Positions 7,188-15,776 of a stretch of 31,546 nucleotides of DNA are shown here, in pieces. This stretch comes from an uncultured Clostridia bacterium. Its GTDB lineage: Bacteria > Bacillota > Clostridia > Oscillospirales > Acutalibacteraceae. The stretch lies in contig CAMNHG010000005.1 of NCBI GenBank assembly GCA_946539105.1, positions 1 to 31,546 on the forward strand, in the 5' to 3' direction. The notes beneath the pieces were generated by a model. The model was given only the letters and a program-made list of their open reading frames with translations. It was not told where the DNA came from and searched no databases. Positions within the stretch are counted from its first letter, which is position 1. Each line of letters begins with the position of its first letter. The translations under genes were made by a program, and so were the position numbers.

Positions 7188-7342
7188 AGCAGTAAATCCG
7201 GCTAATTATTACAATAAATTACAGCTTGTAACCTTTGCTTGCGCACTTTGCAGAATATAAAATTTAAGTTTTTCATATTTATCGCAACACTTCTCCCCTT
7301 TTTTCGCACTATATATATGAACGATATCGTTGGAGGTCAGTT

Positions 7343-7843
7343 ATGGATAACGATTTAGTAAAAAGAGCGCGGAACGGCGACAAAGACGCCTTTGCGAAGC
7401 TCTACATATCCTATAAAGACAAGCTGTACCGCTACGCTTATTTTAAGCTGGGCAATACCAACGACGCTATGGACGCGGTGTCAAACTGCATAACGCAGGC
7501 GTATTTAAGTATTTATTCCTTAAAAAGCGACAAAGCCTTTTCGACGTGGATATTTAAGATACTTTACCGCGAGTGCTGCACAATTCTAAGCAAAAAAGCG
7601 GTTGACAGTCAGATTCAGGATATTGACGGGCTTAACATCGAGTCACAGCAAAGCGTTGAGCTTGCTGCCGAGCTTAAAGAAGCGTTGTCCATACTATATG
7701 ATGACGAAAAAGACATTGTTCTCCTATCGGTAATCGCCGGATATAACAGCAAAGAACTCGGCAGTATGCTGGGAATAAAAGCCTCTACGGTCAGGTCAAA
7801 GCTGAGCCGCGCGCTTGCCAAGATGAGAAAGTATTTGGAGTGA
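7343..7843 (+). CDS. ECF-type RNA polymerase sigma factor
   Basis: At 166 residues this is a typical two-domain extracytoplasmic-function sigma factor. Residues 7-70 form region 2 (RARNGDKDAFAKLY, then FSTWIFKILYREC), which binds the -10 element and core polymerase. Residues 105-160 form region 4, with a helix-turn-helix (YNSKELGSMLGI, ASTVRSKLSRALAKMRKYL) for the -35 element. GGAGG 7 nt before the ATG supports the start. Its stop codon lies 5 nt before the ATG of the next gene, so the two are translationally linked. As in other ECF operons, the downstream membrane protein is likely its anti-sigma partner. No housekeeping promoter was found upstream; it may autoregulate, which I cannot confirm. 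Confidence 0.9.
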   Translation: MDNDLVKRARNGDKDAFAKLYISYKDKLYRYAYFKLGNTNDAMDAVSNCITQAYLSIYSLKSDKAFSTWIFKILYRECCTILSKKAVDSQIQDIDGLNIESQQSVELAAELKEALSILYDDEKDIVLLSVIAGYNSKELGSMLGIKASTVRSKLSRALAKMRKYLE

Positions 7844-7848
7844 TAGTT

Positions 7849-9918
7849 ATGACAAATAACGATTTTGATTTTATAAAGCAAAGGTTTGAACAAAGCCCCG
7901 TTAACGCTCCCGAACAGCTTGATGAAGAATTTGTTACTGAGCAAATCAAGAACATTGAGCCGTTAAAGGAAAAGAAAAGCCATAAAAAGATTATCATAAG
8001 CGTTTCAATCGCCGCAGGTATAGCTGTTCTTCTTGTGAACGCAATACTGATTACGAGCATTTTCGGTGTTTTTAATAACGGTTCATTTTCCCTCGGCAAT
8101 TTGTTTGATCCCGGCGGAAACGGCACAGCCTTAAGCGCAAGCATCAAGAGCTTCGCAAATTATGACGAGATAAAAAATATACTGCACGAAATATTCGATT
8201 ATGAAAACATTTATGGATACGATGAAAGCAGAAGAAGGGACTCCGGCAATGACTTCGGCTCAGCAAACGGTGCTGCCCCGGGCTTGGGCTCATCAGGCAG
8301 AACTAAAGGCGGTTATCTTAACGACACCTACACCCAGGTTCTCGGGGTTGACGAAGCGGATACAATCAAAACCGACGGCGAATACATATATTATATGGAC
8401 ACAGAACGCACAATCAGCATTATAAAAACCGACAACAGAAAAACAGAGTTTATAACTAAACTTGAAATTCCTAAAACAAAAGAGATTTCTCACGCGTGTT
8501 TTTTCGACTTTTATATTTACAATGACAAACTGATAGCGATGATTGGTTCAATGTATTCATCAACATCCAATACGGGAATTTATATTTTTGATATAGCCGA
8601 CAAAAGCAATATCACTTTTTCCGACAGGTTTATTCAGTGCGGTGTTTATTGTTCATCAAGAATGATTGACAATAAGCTGTATGTTGTTTCGTCCGCGTAC
8701 GCGAATAACGAGGATTTTGTTCCGTATGTTTACGACAATAAATCTACAGATGATGAAGCAAGCGTAAAAAAGCTCGAACCAAGTAACATATATTCCGTTG
8801 AAAGTCCTTCAACAGAGATTTTTTCTGTCGCCAGCTTCATTGATGTTGATAAATCGGCTCACGCGGTAACGACAAAGGCGTTTTTAGGCTCGGCAAATGA
8901 AATATACTGCAACACCGAAAACCTTTATATAACCGCTCGCAATAATATCCGGCTCAGCCAAACCGGCAGTTCAAGCTCAGGTAACGACTCCGCTTCTGAG
9001 GAATACACGCAAATCGTCAAGGTAAAGCTAAACGAAAAGCTCGATTTTATCGCTTCCTGCAAGGTTAACGGCTATATAATTAACCAGTATTCGCTTGACG
9101 AATACAACGGTAATGTCAGGGTTGCCACAACATTGGAAGACGGTGTAATGAAATCAAACAACCTTTATGTCCTTGATTCCAAGCTCAGGGGCTTGGGCAA
9201 GGTCACGGACTTTGCGAAGAACGAGGATATTCAGGCTGTCAGGTATGTTGAGGACACCGCGTTTGTCATTACCTATCTCGAAATTGATCCGCTGTTTATT
9301 ATTGACCTTTCCGATCCCCGAAAGCCCGAGATTACCGGCTCGGTAAATATAAGCGGATATTCCACACTGATTGTTCCGGTTGACAAAAACACAATCCTCG
9401 GAATCGGCTACGGCTCAGAAAACACCAAATTGAATATTAACGACGGCGTAAAAATAGTTACCTTTGATATAAGCGACAAAAGCAATCCAAAGGTGCTCGA
9501 TACCAAGGTTTACGATTACTGCTATTCGGCGGTTCAGCACAACCCCAAGGCTTTGCTTGTTAACTTTGACCGCGGAGATTTTACAATACCGCTGAATTAC
9601 GAAAAATATGGTTACATCGACTATGACGATTATCCCGACAGCTCTTATAAAAAGGCTTCAACTACAGACCGTCACAGCGGCGTGCTGAATTTCAGAGTAG
9701 ATGACGGAAAGATAAATGTTATTGACAACTACGTTTCCGATGCATTCGGATATTATACGGCAAATACTATGGTTGACCGTTGCGTATATATCGGCGACTA
9801 CATTTATATGATTGGCGCAAAAATAAAATATGACGAGAATTACTACAATGATGACTACATTGGTTTTCCCGAAAAATACGAAAGTGAGCTTGTTATTGAC
9901 AGCGTAAAATACAAATAG
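7849..9918 (+). CDS. Membrane-anchored beta-propeller protein, probable anti-sigma/sensor partner
   Basis: A 689-residue protein with a short cytoplasmic N-terminus (about 45 residues), one membrane helix (KIIISVSIAAGIAVLLVNAI region) and a large extracellular part. The signature TQVLGVDEADTIKTDGEYIYY and repeated strand blocks around YIFDIADKSN and KIVTFDISDKSN identify the secreted beta-propeller family PF09826. A GTG at 7840 overlaps the sigma factor stop, but TTTGGAG (7833-7839) directly abuts it and is 9 nt from the ATG at 7849, which is preferred. One-helix topology next to an ECF sigma gene matches anti-sigma factors, with the N-terminus as the probable sigma-binding part and the propeller as sensor. 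No zinc-type anti-sigma motif is seen, so that role is inference. Confidence 0.82.
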   Translation: MTNNDFDFIKQRFEQSPVNAPEQLDEEFVTEQIKNIEPLKEKKSHKKIIISVSIAAGIAVLLVNAILITSIFGVFNNGSFSLGNLFDPGGNGTALSASIKSFANYDEIKNILHEIFDYENIYGYDESRRRDSGNDFGSANGAAPGLGSSGRTKGGYLNDTYTQVLGVDEADTIKTDGEYIYYMDTERTISIIKTDNRKTEFITKLEIPKTKEISHACFFDFYIYNDKLIAMIGSMYSSTSNTGIYIFDIADKSNITFSDRFIQCGVYCSSRMIDNKLYVVSSAYANNEDFVPYVYDNKSTDDEASVKKLEPSNIYSVESPSTEIFSVASFIDVDKSAHAVTTKAFLGSANEIYCNTENLYITARNNIRLSQTGSSSSGNDSASEEYTQIVKVKLNEKLDFIASCKVNGYIINQYSLDEYNGNVRVATTLEDGVMKSNNLYVLDSKLRGLGKVTDFAKNEDIQAVRYVEDTAFVITYLEIDPLFIIDLSDPRKPEITGSVNISGYSTLIVPVDKNTILGIGYGSENTKLNINDGVKIVTFDISDKSNPKVLDTKVYDYCYSAVQHNPKALLVNFDRGDFTIPLNYEKYGYIDYDDYPDSSYKKASTTDRHSGVLNFRVDDGKINVIDNYVSDAFGYYTANTMVDRCVYIGDYIYMIGAKIKYDENYYNDDYIGFPEKYESELVIDSVKYK

Positions 9919-9929
9919 GCAAAGCAAAA

Positions 9930-9960
9930 GGGCGGTCACCGACCGCCCTGATTTTTATTT
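9930..9960. terminator. Bidirectional terminator between the sigma operon and rpiB
   Basis: Eight-base stem GGGCGGTC/GACCGCCC (9930-9948) with a 3-nt loop. The + strand continues TGATTTTTATTT; on the - strand the hairpin is followed by TTTTGCTTT. It sits between two convergent genes and can serve both. Confidence 0.8.
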
Positions 9961-9964
9961 AATA

Positions 9965-10414
9965 TTATGCTTCAAATGTGCCGTTTTCAATCTCGGTAAG
10001 CATTGCCACGCGCTTATCGTGTCTGCCGCCCTCCTCGGGGGTATTAAGGAAAATATCGGTATATTTTACCGCGTCCTCCTCAGACATAACTCTGCCGCCC
10101 ATACAAAGGATATTCGCGTGGTTGTGGCGTCTGGTCATCTCAGCTCCGAAGGCGTTGTTAACAACCGCCGCACGGACGCCCTTGACCTTGTTAGCCGCCA
10201 TTGAGATGCCGATTCCCGTGCCGCAGCAGAGGATTCCGAGCTCACATTCGCCGCTTGCGACTGCCTTTGCAACCTTATAGGCGTAAATCGGATAATCCAC
10301 GCTGTCCTCGCTGAACGTGCCGAACTCCTTGTACTCAATTCCCTTTTCATCAAGATATTTTTTAATGGCGGTAATAAGGTTAAATCCGCCGTGATCACAT
10401 CCAAGTGCTATCAT
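9965..10414 (-). CDS. rpiB: Ribose-5-phosphate isomerase B
   Basis: Interconverts ribose 5-phosphate and ribulose 5-phosphate in the non-oxidative pentose phosphate pathway. The 149-residue length is typical of RpiB/LacAB proteins. Visible active-site elements are the N-terminal CDHGG (6-10), the CCGTGIGISMAANK loop (63-76) with a catalytic-type Cys64, and RHNHAN (96-101) with His97 and His99. The start overlaps the tsaB stop by 4 nt (ATGA), indicating translational coupling at the end of an fhs-tsaE-tsaB-rpiB operon. A galactose-6-phosphate isomerase subunit (LacA/B) is a relative, but no lac genes are present. Confidence 0.93.
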   Translation of the reverse strand: MIALGCDHGGFNLITAIKKYLDEKGIEYKEFGTFSEDSVDYPIYAYKVAKAVASGECELGILCCGTGIGISMAANKVKGVRAAVVNNAFGAEMTRRHNHANILCMGGRVMSEEDAVKYTDIFLNTPEEGGRHDKRVAMLTEIENGTFEA

Positions 10415-11121
10415 TTTTGTCCACTCCCCATTCTTTTATTAAGCTCCCTTTGCGCCTGCGGAAGCCGCAGATATGTCGGCATAAGCTCCGAAGGCGTAAT
10501 TACTTTATTATCAGAAATGCTCTTAAACGCCGCCATAGCCGTTGAAGCGGCAGTTTGAACCCGAATATTAATCGGTGCCGAAAATACGTTAGAAAGCGAA
10601 TTTTCGAGAAATTTAGCGCAAAGCTCGGCACCGTCGCCGACAAGTATAATCTTTCCGCTGATTTTTTCAAGCTCCGGCTTTAAGTCGCTCAGCGCAAGTG
10701 CTCTGTCCTCGCAGAGCCGTTCTATATTATCTCCGCTGATTTTGAACAAAGCGTTATAGACCTGACTGCACCTCGCGTCCATAACAGAGCACACAACGCA
10801 GTCGTTACCGAGCATATTGTATGCCATACTCTCAAGTGTCGAGACCGACACGCACGGCGTGTTGTTCTTAAACGCCATACCCTTAACCGCCGCAACGCCG
10901 ATTCTGACTCCGGTAAACGAGCCCGGGCCTGCGTTAACGGCAAAATAATCAATCTCGTCCATATCCGTGCGCGTTGTCTTTAGCACCTGCTCCGCCATGG
11001 GAACAAGCGTCTGGCTATGCGTCAGCGCGGTGTTTGTATAGAACTCTCCGAGTATCTTATCCTCGGTCGCAAGGCAGACAGACGCCGCCGTTGCCGAGGT
11101 ATCTACAGCGAGAATTTTCAT
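10411..11121 (-). CDS. tsaB: tRNA threonylcarbamoyladenosine biosynthesis protein TsaB
   Basis: TsaB works with TsaD and TsaE to put threonylcarbamoyl on A37 of ANN-decoding tRNAs. The 236-residue protein has the ASKHA-fold opening MKILAVDTSATAASV and the hallmark GPGSFTGVRIG (65-75), with the length expected of bacterial TsaB. Its ATG overlaps the last base of the tsaE stop (TAATG), and its own stop overlaps rpiB. Its partner tsaE is directly upstream; tsaD and the acetyltransferase rimI, which often follow, are not here, their usual place being taken by rpiB. Confidence 0.95.
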   Translation of the reverse strand: MKILAVDTSATAASVCLATEDKILGEFYTNTALTHSQTLVPMAEQVLKTTRTDMDEIDYFAVNAGPGSFTGVRIGVAAVKGMAFKNNTPCVSVSTLESMAYNMLGNDCVVCSVMDARCSQVYNALFKISGDNIERLCEDRALALSDLKPELEKISGKIILVGDGAELCAKFLENSLSNVFSAPINIRVQTAASTAMAAFKSISDNKVITPSELMPTYLRLPQAQRELNKRMGSGQK

Positions 11122-11543
11122 TAATCAAACGCTCCCTCAATCTCAAATATCCTCTGATTATCGCTTTCTCCGCGTGATATTGTAATCTTAACCGCGTTTT
11201 CGGGCAAAGCGCCCTCGATATTTTCGCTCCACTCAATCACAAGCACGCCGTTATCTATATAATCAAAGAAACCGGTGGAATACAAATCGTCCCAGGTGGT
11301 AACCCTATACATATCGAAGTGGTAAATATTGAACTTGCCGCCGTACTCGTTAACGAGCGCGAAGGTCGGGCTTGAAACGCCGTCATCAACGCCCAAGCCG
11401 CGGCACAAGCCCCTTGTAAACGCGGTTTTGCCCATTCCCAGACCGCCGAACAGAGCAATCACCTCAGTGCCCTTTAGCTTTTCGGCAATGCTCTCCCCTA
11501 TTTTTTCGGTCTCACGGGGGCTATTGGAAATAAGTCTTTCCAT
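11121..11543 (-). CDS. tsaE: tRNA threonylcarbamoyladenosine biosynthesis ATPase TsaE
   Basis: ATPase that cycles the TsaB-TsaD complex during t6A synthesis. The frame could open at 11585, but the ATG at 11543-11541 gives a 140-residue protein of normal size and places the start 1 nt after the fhs stop, typical of a coupled operon; the longer form would overlap fhs by about 40 nt. Walker A is GGLGMGKT (33-40). Further family landmarks are SSPTFALVNEY and a YHFDMYR stretch ahead of the conserved acidic WSEN segment. No strong Shine-Dalgarno sequence is present, so initiation probably depends on fhs translation. Confidence 0.93.
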   Translation of the reverse strand: MERLISNSPRETEKIGESIAEKLKGTEVIALFGGLGMGKTAFTRGLCRGLGVDDGVSSPTFALVNEYGGKFNIYHFDMYRVTTWDDLYSTGFFDYIDNGVLVIEWSENIEGALPENAVKITISRGESDNQRIFEIEGAFD

Positions 11544-11544
11544 A

Positions 11545-13212
11545 TCAGAACAATCCGACAATCTTTCCGTCGGCGTTAACATCAATGCTGTGAGCCGCCG
11601 GAACCTTGGGAAGTCCGGGCATAGTCATAATATCGCCTGTGTAAACGACCACAAAGCCTGCTCCGTTCGAGAGCGAAACATTCCTTACGGTAATTTCAAA
11701 GTCCTTCGGAGCGCCGAGAAGCGCGGGATCGTCAGACAGAGAATACTGGGTTTTGGCGATGCAGACAGGCAGGCTGTCCGCGCCGAGCTTTTGAACCTCG
11801 GCGATTGCCTTTTCAGCCTGAGTTGTATAGTTAACCCTCGCCGCACCGTAGATGTTCTTTGCGATGCAGTCGATTTTCTCCTTAACGCTCAGGTCATCGG
11901 GATAAAGCGTACTGAAGCTTGATGGCTTTTCGCAAGCCTCAACAACCTTCTGAGCCAGCTCAATTCCGCCGTCGCCGCCCTTGCCGAACACTTCGGAAAG
12001 CGCGAAATCAGCACCCTTTTCAATGCAGTACTGCTCAATAAATTTCAGCTCGGCGTCGGAATCAGTGCCAAAGCGGTTGATAGCCACAACAACCGGCACG
12101 TTGTACTTGCGCATATTTTCGATGTGAACGCCCAGGTTTACGATACCCTTTTTAAGTGCCTCGAGGTTCTCATTCGAAACCTCGGTTTTGGGTACTCCGC
12201 CGTTGTATTTAAGCGCGCGGCAGGTAGCGACAAGCACTATTGCCGAGGGCTTTAAGCCTGCGTAGCGGCACTTGATGTCAAGGAACTTCTCCGCTCCGAG
12301 ATCTGAGCCGAAGCCTGCTTCGGTAATTGTGTAATCAGCCAGCTTAAGTGCCAGCTTTGTAGCCCTTACGCTGTTACAGCCGTGAGCGATATTCGCAAAG
12401 GGTCCGCCGTGCATAACCGCCGGGGTGCCCTCCAGTGTCTGAACAAGGTTCGGCTTGATAGCGTCCTTCAAAAGCGCGGTCATTGCACCGTCAGCCTTAA
12501 GGTCGCGCGCGTAAACAGGCTCGCCCGAATATGTGTAAGCGACAAGGATTTTGCCGAGACGCTTCTTTAAGTCGTCAATATCCGCAGCAAGACAGAGGAT
12601 AGCCATAACCTCGGAAGCAACGGTGATGATGAAGTGATCCTCTCTGGGGATTCCGTTGACCTTGCCGCCGAGACCTACAATTATATTTCTGAGAGCGCGG
12701 TCATTCATATCAAGACAACGCTTAATCAAAATTCTTCTGGGGTCGATTCCGAGTGTATTGCCCTGCTGAAGATGGTTGTCAAGCATAGCGCAGCAGAGGT
12801 TATTGGCGGAAGTAATAGCGTGCATATCGCCTGTGAAGTGCAGATTGATGTCCTCCATCGGAAGCACCTGGGCATATCCGCCGCCGGCGGCTCCTCCCTT
12901 GATTCCGAACACGGGGCCGAGCGACGGTTCTCTGAGCGCGATAATCGCCTTTTTGCCGATTTTAGCCATAGCCTGTCCCAAACCTGCGGTGGTAGTGGTC
13001 TTGCCCTCGCCGGCGGGAGTCGGGTTGATAGCAGTAACCAAAATCAGCTTGCCGTCGGGATTGGAAGCCACACGCGCGCTTAGCTCGTCAGAGAGCTTCG
13101 CCTTGTATTTTCCGTAAAACTCAAGCTCGTCCTCGTTAATTCCCAAGCCTGCGGCTACCTCTTTAATAGGCAGAAGTTTAGCCTGCTGAGCAATTTCGAT
13201 ATCAGAAAGCAT
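11545..13212 (-). CDS. fhs: Formate-tetrahydrofolate ligase
   Basis: ATP-dependent ligase making 10-formyl-tetrahydrofolate from formate, supplying one-carbon units for purines and, in acetogens, the methyl branch of the Wood-Ljungdahl pathway. The 555-residue length is standard. Diagnostic features are the P-loop TPAGEGKT (65-72), the glycine-rich GIKGGAAGGGYAQV followed by PMEDINLHFTGD (118-129), and the C-terminal MTMPGLPKVPAA segment. GGAGGT lies 7 nt before the ATG. It is the first gene of the operon with tsaE, tsaB and rpiB. No other one-carbon gene is nearby, so a biosynthetic role is as likely as an acetogenic one. Confidence 0.97.
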   Translation of the reverse strand: MLSDIEIAQQAKLLPIKEVAAGLGINEDELEFYGKYKAKLSDELSARVASNPDGKLILVTAINPTPAGEGKTTTTAGLGQAMAKIGKKAIIALREPSLGPVFGIKGGAAGGGYAQVLPMEDINLHFTGDMHAITSANNLCCAMLDNHLQQGNTLGIDPRRILIKRCLDMNDRALRNIIVGLGGKVNGIPREDHFIITVASEVMAILCLAADIDDLKKRLGKILVAYTYSGEPVYARDLKADGAMTALLKDAIKPNLVQTLEGTPAVMHGGPFANIAHGCNSVRATKLALKLADYTITEAGFGSDLGAEKFLDIKCRYAGLKPSAIVLVATCRALKYNGGVPKTEVSNENLEALKKGIVNLGVHIENMRKYNVPVVVAINRFGTDSDAELKFIEQYCIEKGADFALSEVFGKGGDGGIELAQKVVEACEKPSSFSTLYPDDLSVKEKIDCIAKNIYGAARVNYTTQAEKAIAEVQKLGADSLPVCIAKTQYSLSDDPALLGAPKDFEITVRNVSLSNGAGFVVVYTGDIMTMPGLPKVPAAHSIDVNADGKIVGLF

Positions 13213-13263
13213 AATATTACCTCCATAAAATTAAAAATAGCTTATTATTTTTCAACGCTTATC

Positions 13264-13269
13264 ATTATA
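13264..13269 (-). promoter_or_regulatory. Candidate -10 element of the fhs operon
   Basis: A perfect TATAAT on the - strand lies about 50 nt before the fhs start. The expected -35 position holds only AT-rich sequence, so this is a partial match. Confidence 0.3.
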
Positions 13270-13310
13270 GCAAAAATAATAATTTATATTATTCCATTTT
13301 GAAAATATAC

Positions 13311-13339
13311 TTGATATTGTGGCGATATTTTATTATAAT
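13311..13339 (+). promoter_or_regulatory. Sigma-A promoter of the SEDS gene
   Basis: TTGATA (13311-13316), 17-nt spacer, TATAAT (13334-13339). The predicted transcription start near 13346 excludes the upstream in-frame TTG at 13345 as the translation start and supports the one at 13384. Confidence 0.65.
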
Positions 13340-13383
13340 ACTAATTGGTAATTATTGGTATTTTCACAAAAGGCGGAGATTTA

Positions 13384-14508
13384 TTGAAAAACACAGCGCG
13401 AAAATTGCGTTTTTACTTAAAAATAACAGATACAAAACTTTGGGTGCAGGTTTTGGCAGCTATAGGCTACAGCATTTTGCTGATAGCCAGTATGCAGCGT
13501 TCGGGCGGCTACAACTATGTCAAAACTCAGCTTGCCGCGGTCTTAATCGGATTTGCGGCCGCAGTAGTAATTTCAAACGCCGACTATAACTATATTATCG
13601 ACAAGTGGTATATATCGGCAATAACCGCCGCCGCGCTTGCAATGCTCGTGTTTATTTTCGGAATCAGGGTAAGCGGAACGGACGACACCGCTTGGATAAA
13701 TGTTTTCGGCTACACGATACAGCCGTCGGAGTTTATAAAAATCTGCTTTATAATAACGCTTACAAAGCACTTTTCGGTTCTGAAAGAAAAAGAGCTGTTA
13801 AACAAGCTGTGGGCAGTGCTCAGCCTGTGCGCGCACGCTTTGGTTCCGATGGCGGTTATTCACATTCAGGGCGACGACGGAACCGTTCTTGTATTCGGGC
13901 TGGTATTTATAATTATGTGCCTGTGGGCAGGAATTAAACTAAGATACTTCGCGGCACTGGGTGCTGTTATCGCCGCGCTTGTACCGCTGATTTGGAGCTT
14001 TGTGCTCAACGATGAGCACCGCAACCGCCTGCTTGCGTTATTCTTTCCGGATGAAAGCACGGTAACGGGCTACGGCTGGCAGCAATATCAGGGCAAGCTG
14101 TCTATTGCCGGCGGCGGACTGTTCGGAAGCGGAATATTCGGCGGAGCAAGAGTTGAGCGCGGAATTGTCCCGGAACAGGAAAACGACTTTATTTTAACCG
14201 TCGCGGGCGAGGAGCTCGGGTTTATAGGCTGTATGCTGGTTATGGTTTTGCTATTGCTTATTTTATTACGAATTTTAAAAACCGCCGGAAACGCCGCAGA
14301 CTACAGAGGTAAATTAATCTGCGGCGGAATATTCGCGCTTATCGCCTCGCAAATCACAATCAACCTTGGAATGGTGCTGGGCTTCTTTCCTGTTATCGGC
14401 GTGACGCTTCCGCTGTTCAGCGCGGGAGGAAGCTCGCTTATAAGCGTATTAATATGCACCGGCTTGGTTCAAAGCGTTTACAGCGCGGCAAAAAAGGAGT
14501 ACCCGTGA
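13384..14508 (+). CDS. SEDS-family peptidoglycan polymerase (FtsW/RodA/SpoVE-like)
   Basis: SEDS proteins polymerise lipid II into glycan strands with a class B penicillin-binding protein. About ten membrane helices are visible. Family landmarks include IQPSEFIKICFII, a GDDGTVLVFG segment at the usual QPDLGTA position, the external loop with GWQQYQGKLSIAGGGLFGSG and PEQENDFI, and the C-terminal NLGMVLGFFPVIGVTLPLFS followed by GGSSL. An in-frame TTG at 13345 exists, but the promoter implies a start at TTG 13384, 5 nt after GGAG, giving 374 residues. Both options are TTG starts. Whether it serves elongation, division or sporulation cannot be told; no PBP gene is adjacent. Confidence 0.9.
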   Translation: MKNTARKLRFYLKITDTKLWVQVLAAIGYSILLIASMQRSGGYNYVKTQLAAVLIGFAAAVVISNADYNYIIDKWYISAITAAALAMLVFIFGIRVSGTDDTAWINVFGYTIQPSEFIKICFIITLTKHFSVLKEKELLNKLWAVLSLCAHALVPMAVIHIQGDDGTVLVFGLVFIIMCLWAGIKLRYFAALGAVIAALVPLIWSFVLNDEHRNRLLALFFPDESTVTGYGWQQYQGKLSIAGGGLFGSGIFGGARVERGIVPEQENDFILTVAGEELGFIGCMLVMVLLLLILLRILKTAGNAADYRGKLICGGIFALIASQITINLGMVLGFFPVIGVTLPLFSAGGSSLISVLICTGLVQSVYSAAKKEYP

Positions 14509-14519
14509 GGATACTCCTT
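14490..14519 (-). terminator. Terminator of cdaA-cdaR, inside the 3' end of the SEDS gene
   Basis: Eight-base stem AAGGAGTA (14494-14501) with TACTCCTT (14512-14519). On the - strand it is followed by six T residues (14495-14490). The hairpin spans the SEDS stop codon (14506-14508), so two convergent genes share this DNA. No T tract follows on the + strand. Confidence 0.75.
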
Positions 14520-14522
14520 AAT

Positions 14523-15776
14523 CTATACCTTTGAAATTGTCAAATTAGCCTTATACGTTCCGTATGCCCAACAGCTTGAGGCTGAGCTGAACTTAAACGA
14601 TACGGGCATCTGAACCGAGCCGACCTTTCCGTTTGCCTCCTTGGCGTTAATTACAGCGGTAATATTTTCCGCGCTGAGTGCGTCAATCTCGGACTTAGGA
14701 CCTATAACGGTAACGGTAATGCTCTTTGAACTTACCTCTGACTTATACTCAGACGGCAAATCCTCTACCGTGAAGTTTTCAACATCAAACTGCTTAGCCG
14801 TCATCGCGCTCAAATCAAGTGTAACCGAAACGGTTGAGTTATCACTGAGGTTCTTACAGCTTTCCAGCACGTCAAAGCTGAGCGCGTCGAACTTAACTTT
14901 TTCGTTTTTGAGCAGCGAGAAGTCTATAGCCTCAATATTTATCGCCTTAACATTATCAAGAACTTCCTTCGGGCCGGCAAGCAGAATGCTTGAAGGCTCA
15001 ATCTTAATCATATCCTCGGTAATATCAAGTCCGCTTGGCTTGTTGATGAACACCGGCTTAAGCGGAACGGTCTTTTCGGGCATAACCTCAACCTTAACCG
15101 CCATAGACGTAAAGCTGAGCGTAAGCAGCTTTTGCGGAAGCTCGTTGTTGTTTTCATCAAACAGAACTATATCCGCGCTTACTTCCGTATCCTCGGTCAG
15201 CTCGCCGCTTATTGAGGCGCGCGCCAAAACCTTTTTAATCTTCATAACCTCGCTTTGAGGTCCCGAGATTTTCAGCTCCTTATACGGCATTGAGGTTGAG
15301 CCGTAATAGCCGTCCTTAACGCTGTATTCCAAACCGTCCTGAATAGTAAACGTGCCTTCCTTAAAGTAGTCAACAACAACATTTATTGACGAAGGCGTGT
15401 TGCTTACAATCTGGAAGTTACTCGAGGGATTTGCCTTTGTGGCAGAGACAGGCAAAGTATAGTTGCCCGTAGTAGAAACAGAGCTTGCGGAGGCGGTGAC
15501 AATTAAATCCGATTCGGTAATTTGACCCAGCATTGTGCGGTTGCCCGAAAGCGTTACCGACGCGGTTGTCTCGTCGCCTGAAAAGACCTGCAGGCCAAGC
15601 TCCTTGGCGTTATCCGAAAGCTCGGTCTGTATCGGAAGATTGCTGATAGTCACGTTGGTGTCGTTTACCGAGTTCATACTCATATAAACCCAAATACCAA
15701 AGGAAACAACCAAAGCCAATATCAGCAGAAAATAGTTATTTTGGAACAATTTTTGAGTAAAGGAGGATTTTTTCAT
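14523..15776 (-). CDS. cdaR: CdaR, YbbR-domain regulator of the diadenylate cyclase CdaA
   Basis: CdaR is a membrane-anchored extracellular protein that modulates CdaA. The 417-residue sequence has one N-terminal membrane helix (YFLLILALVVSFGIWVYM) followed by serial YbbR domains, recognisable by repeats of the type VTLSGNRTMLGQI, LKISGPQSEVMKI, ILLAGPKEVLDNVKAI and VTVIGPKSEIDAL, consistent with four domains. The start overlaps the cdaA stop by 4 nt (ATGA), so the proteins are made together, as in many Firmicutes. The usual third gene, glmM, does not follow; a terminator and the convergent SEDS gene do. Confidence 0.93.
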   Translation of the reverse strand: MKKSSFTQKLFQNNYFLLILALVVSFGIWVYMSMNSVNDTNVTISNLPIQTELSDNAKELGLQVFSGDETTASVTLSGNRTMLGQITESDLIVTASASSVSTTGNYTLPVSATKANPSSNFQIVSNTPSSINVVVDYFKEGTFTIQDGLEYSVKDGYYGSTSMPYKELKISGPQSEVMKIKKVLARASISGELTEDTEVSADIVLFDENNNELPQKLLTLSFTSMAVKVEVMPEKTVPLKPVFINKPSGLDITEDMIKIEPSSILLAGPKEVLDNVKAINIEAIDFSLLKNEKVKFDALSFDVLESCKNLSDNSTVSVTLDLSAMTAKQFDVENFTVEDLPSEYKSEVSSKSITVTVIGPKSEIDALSAENITAVINAKEANGKVGSVQMPVSFKFSSASSCWAYGTYKANLTISKV

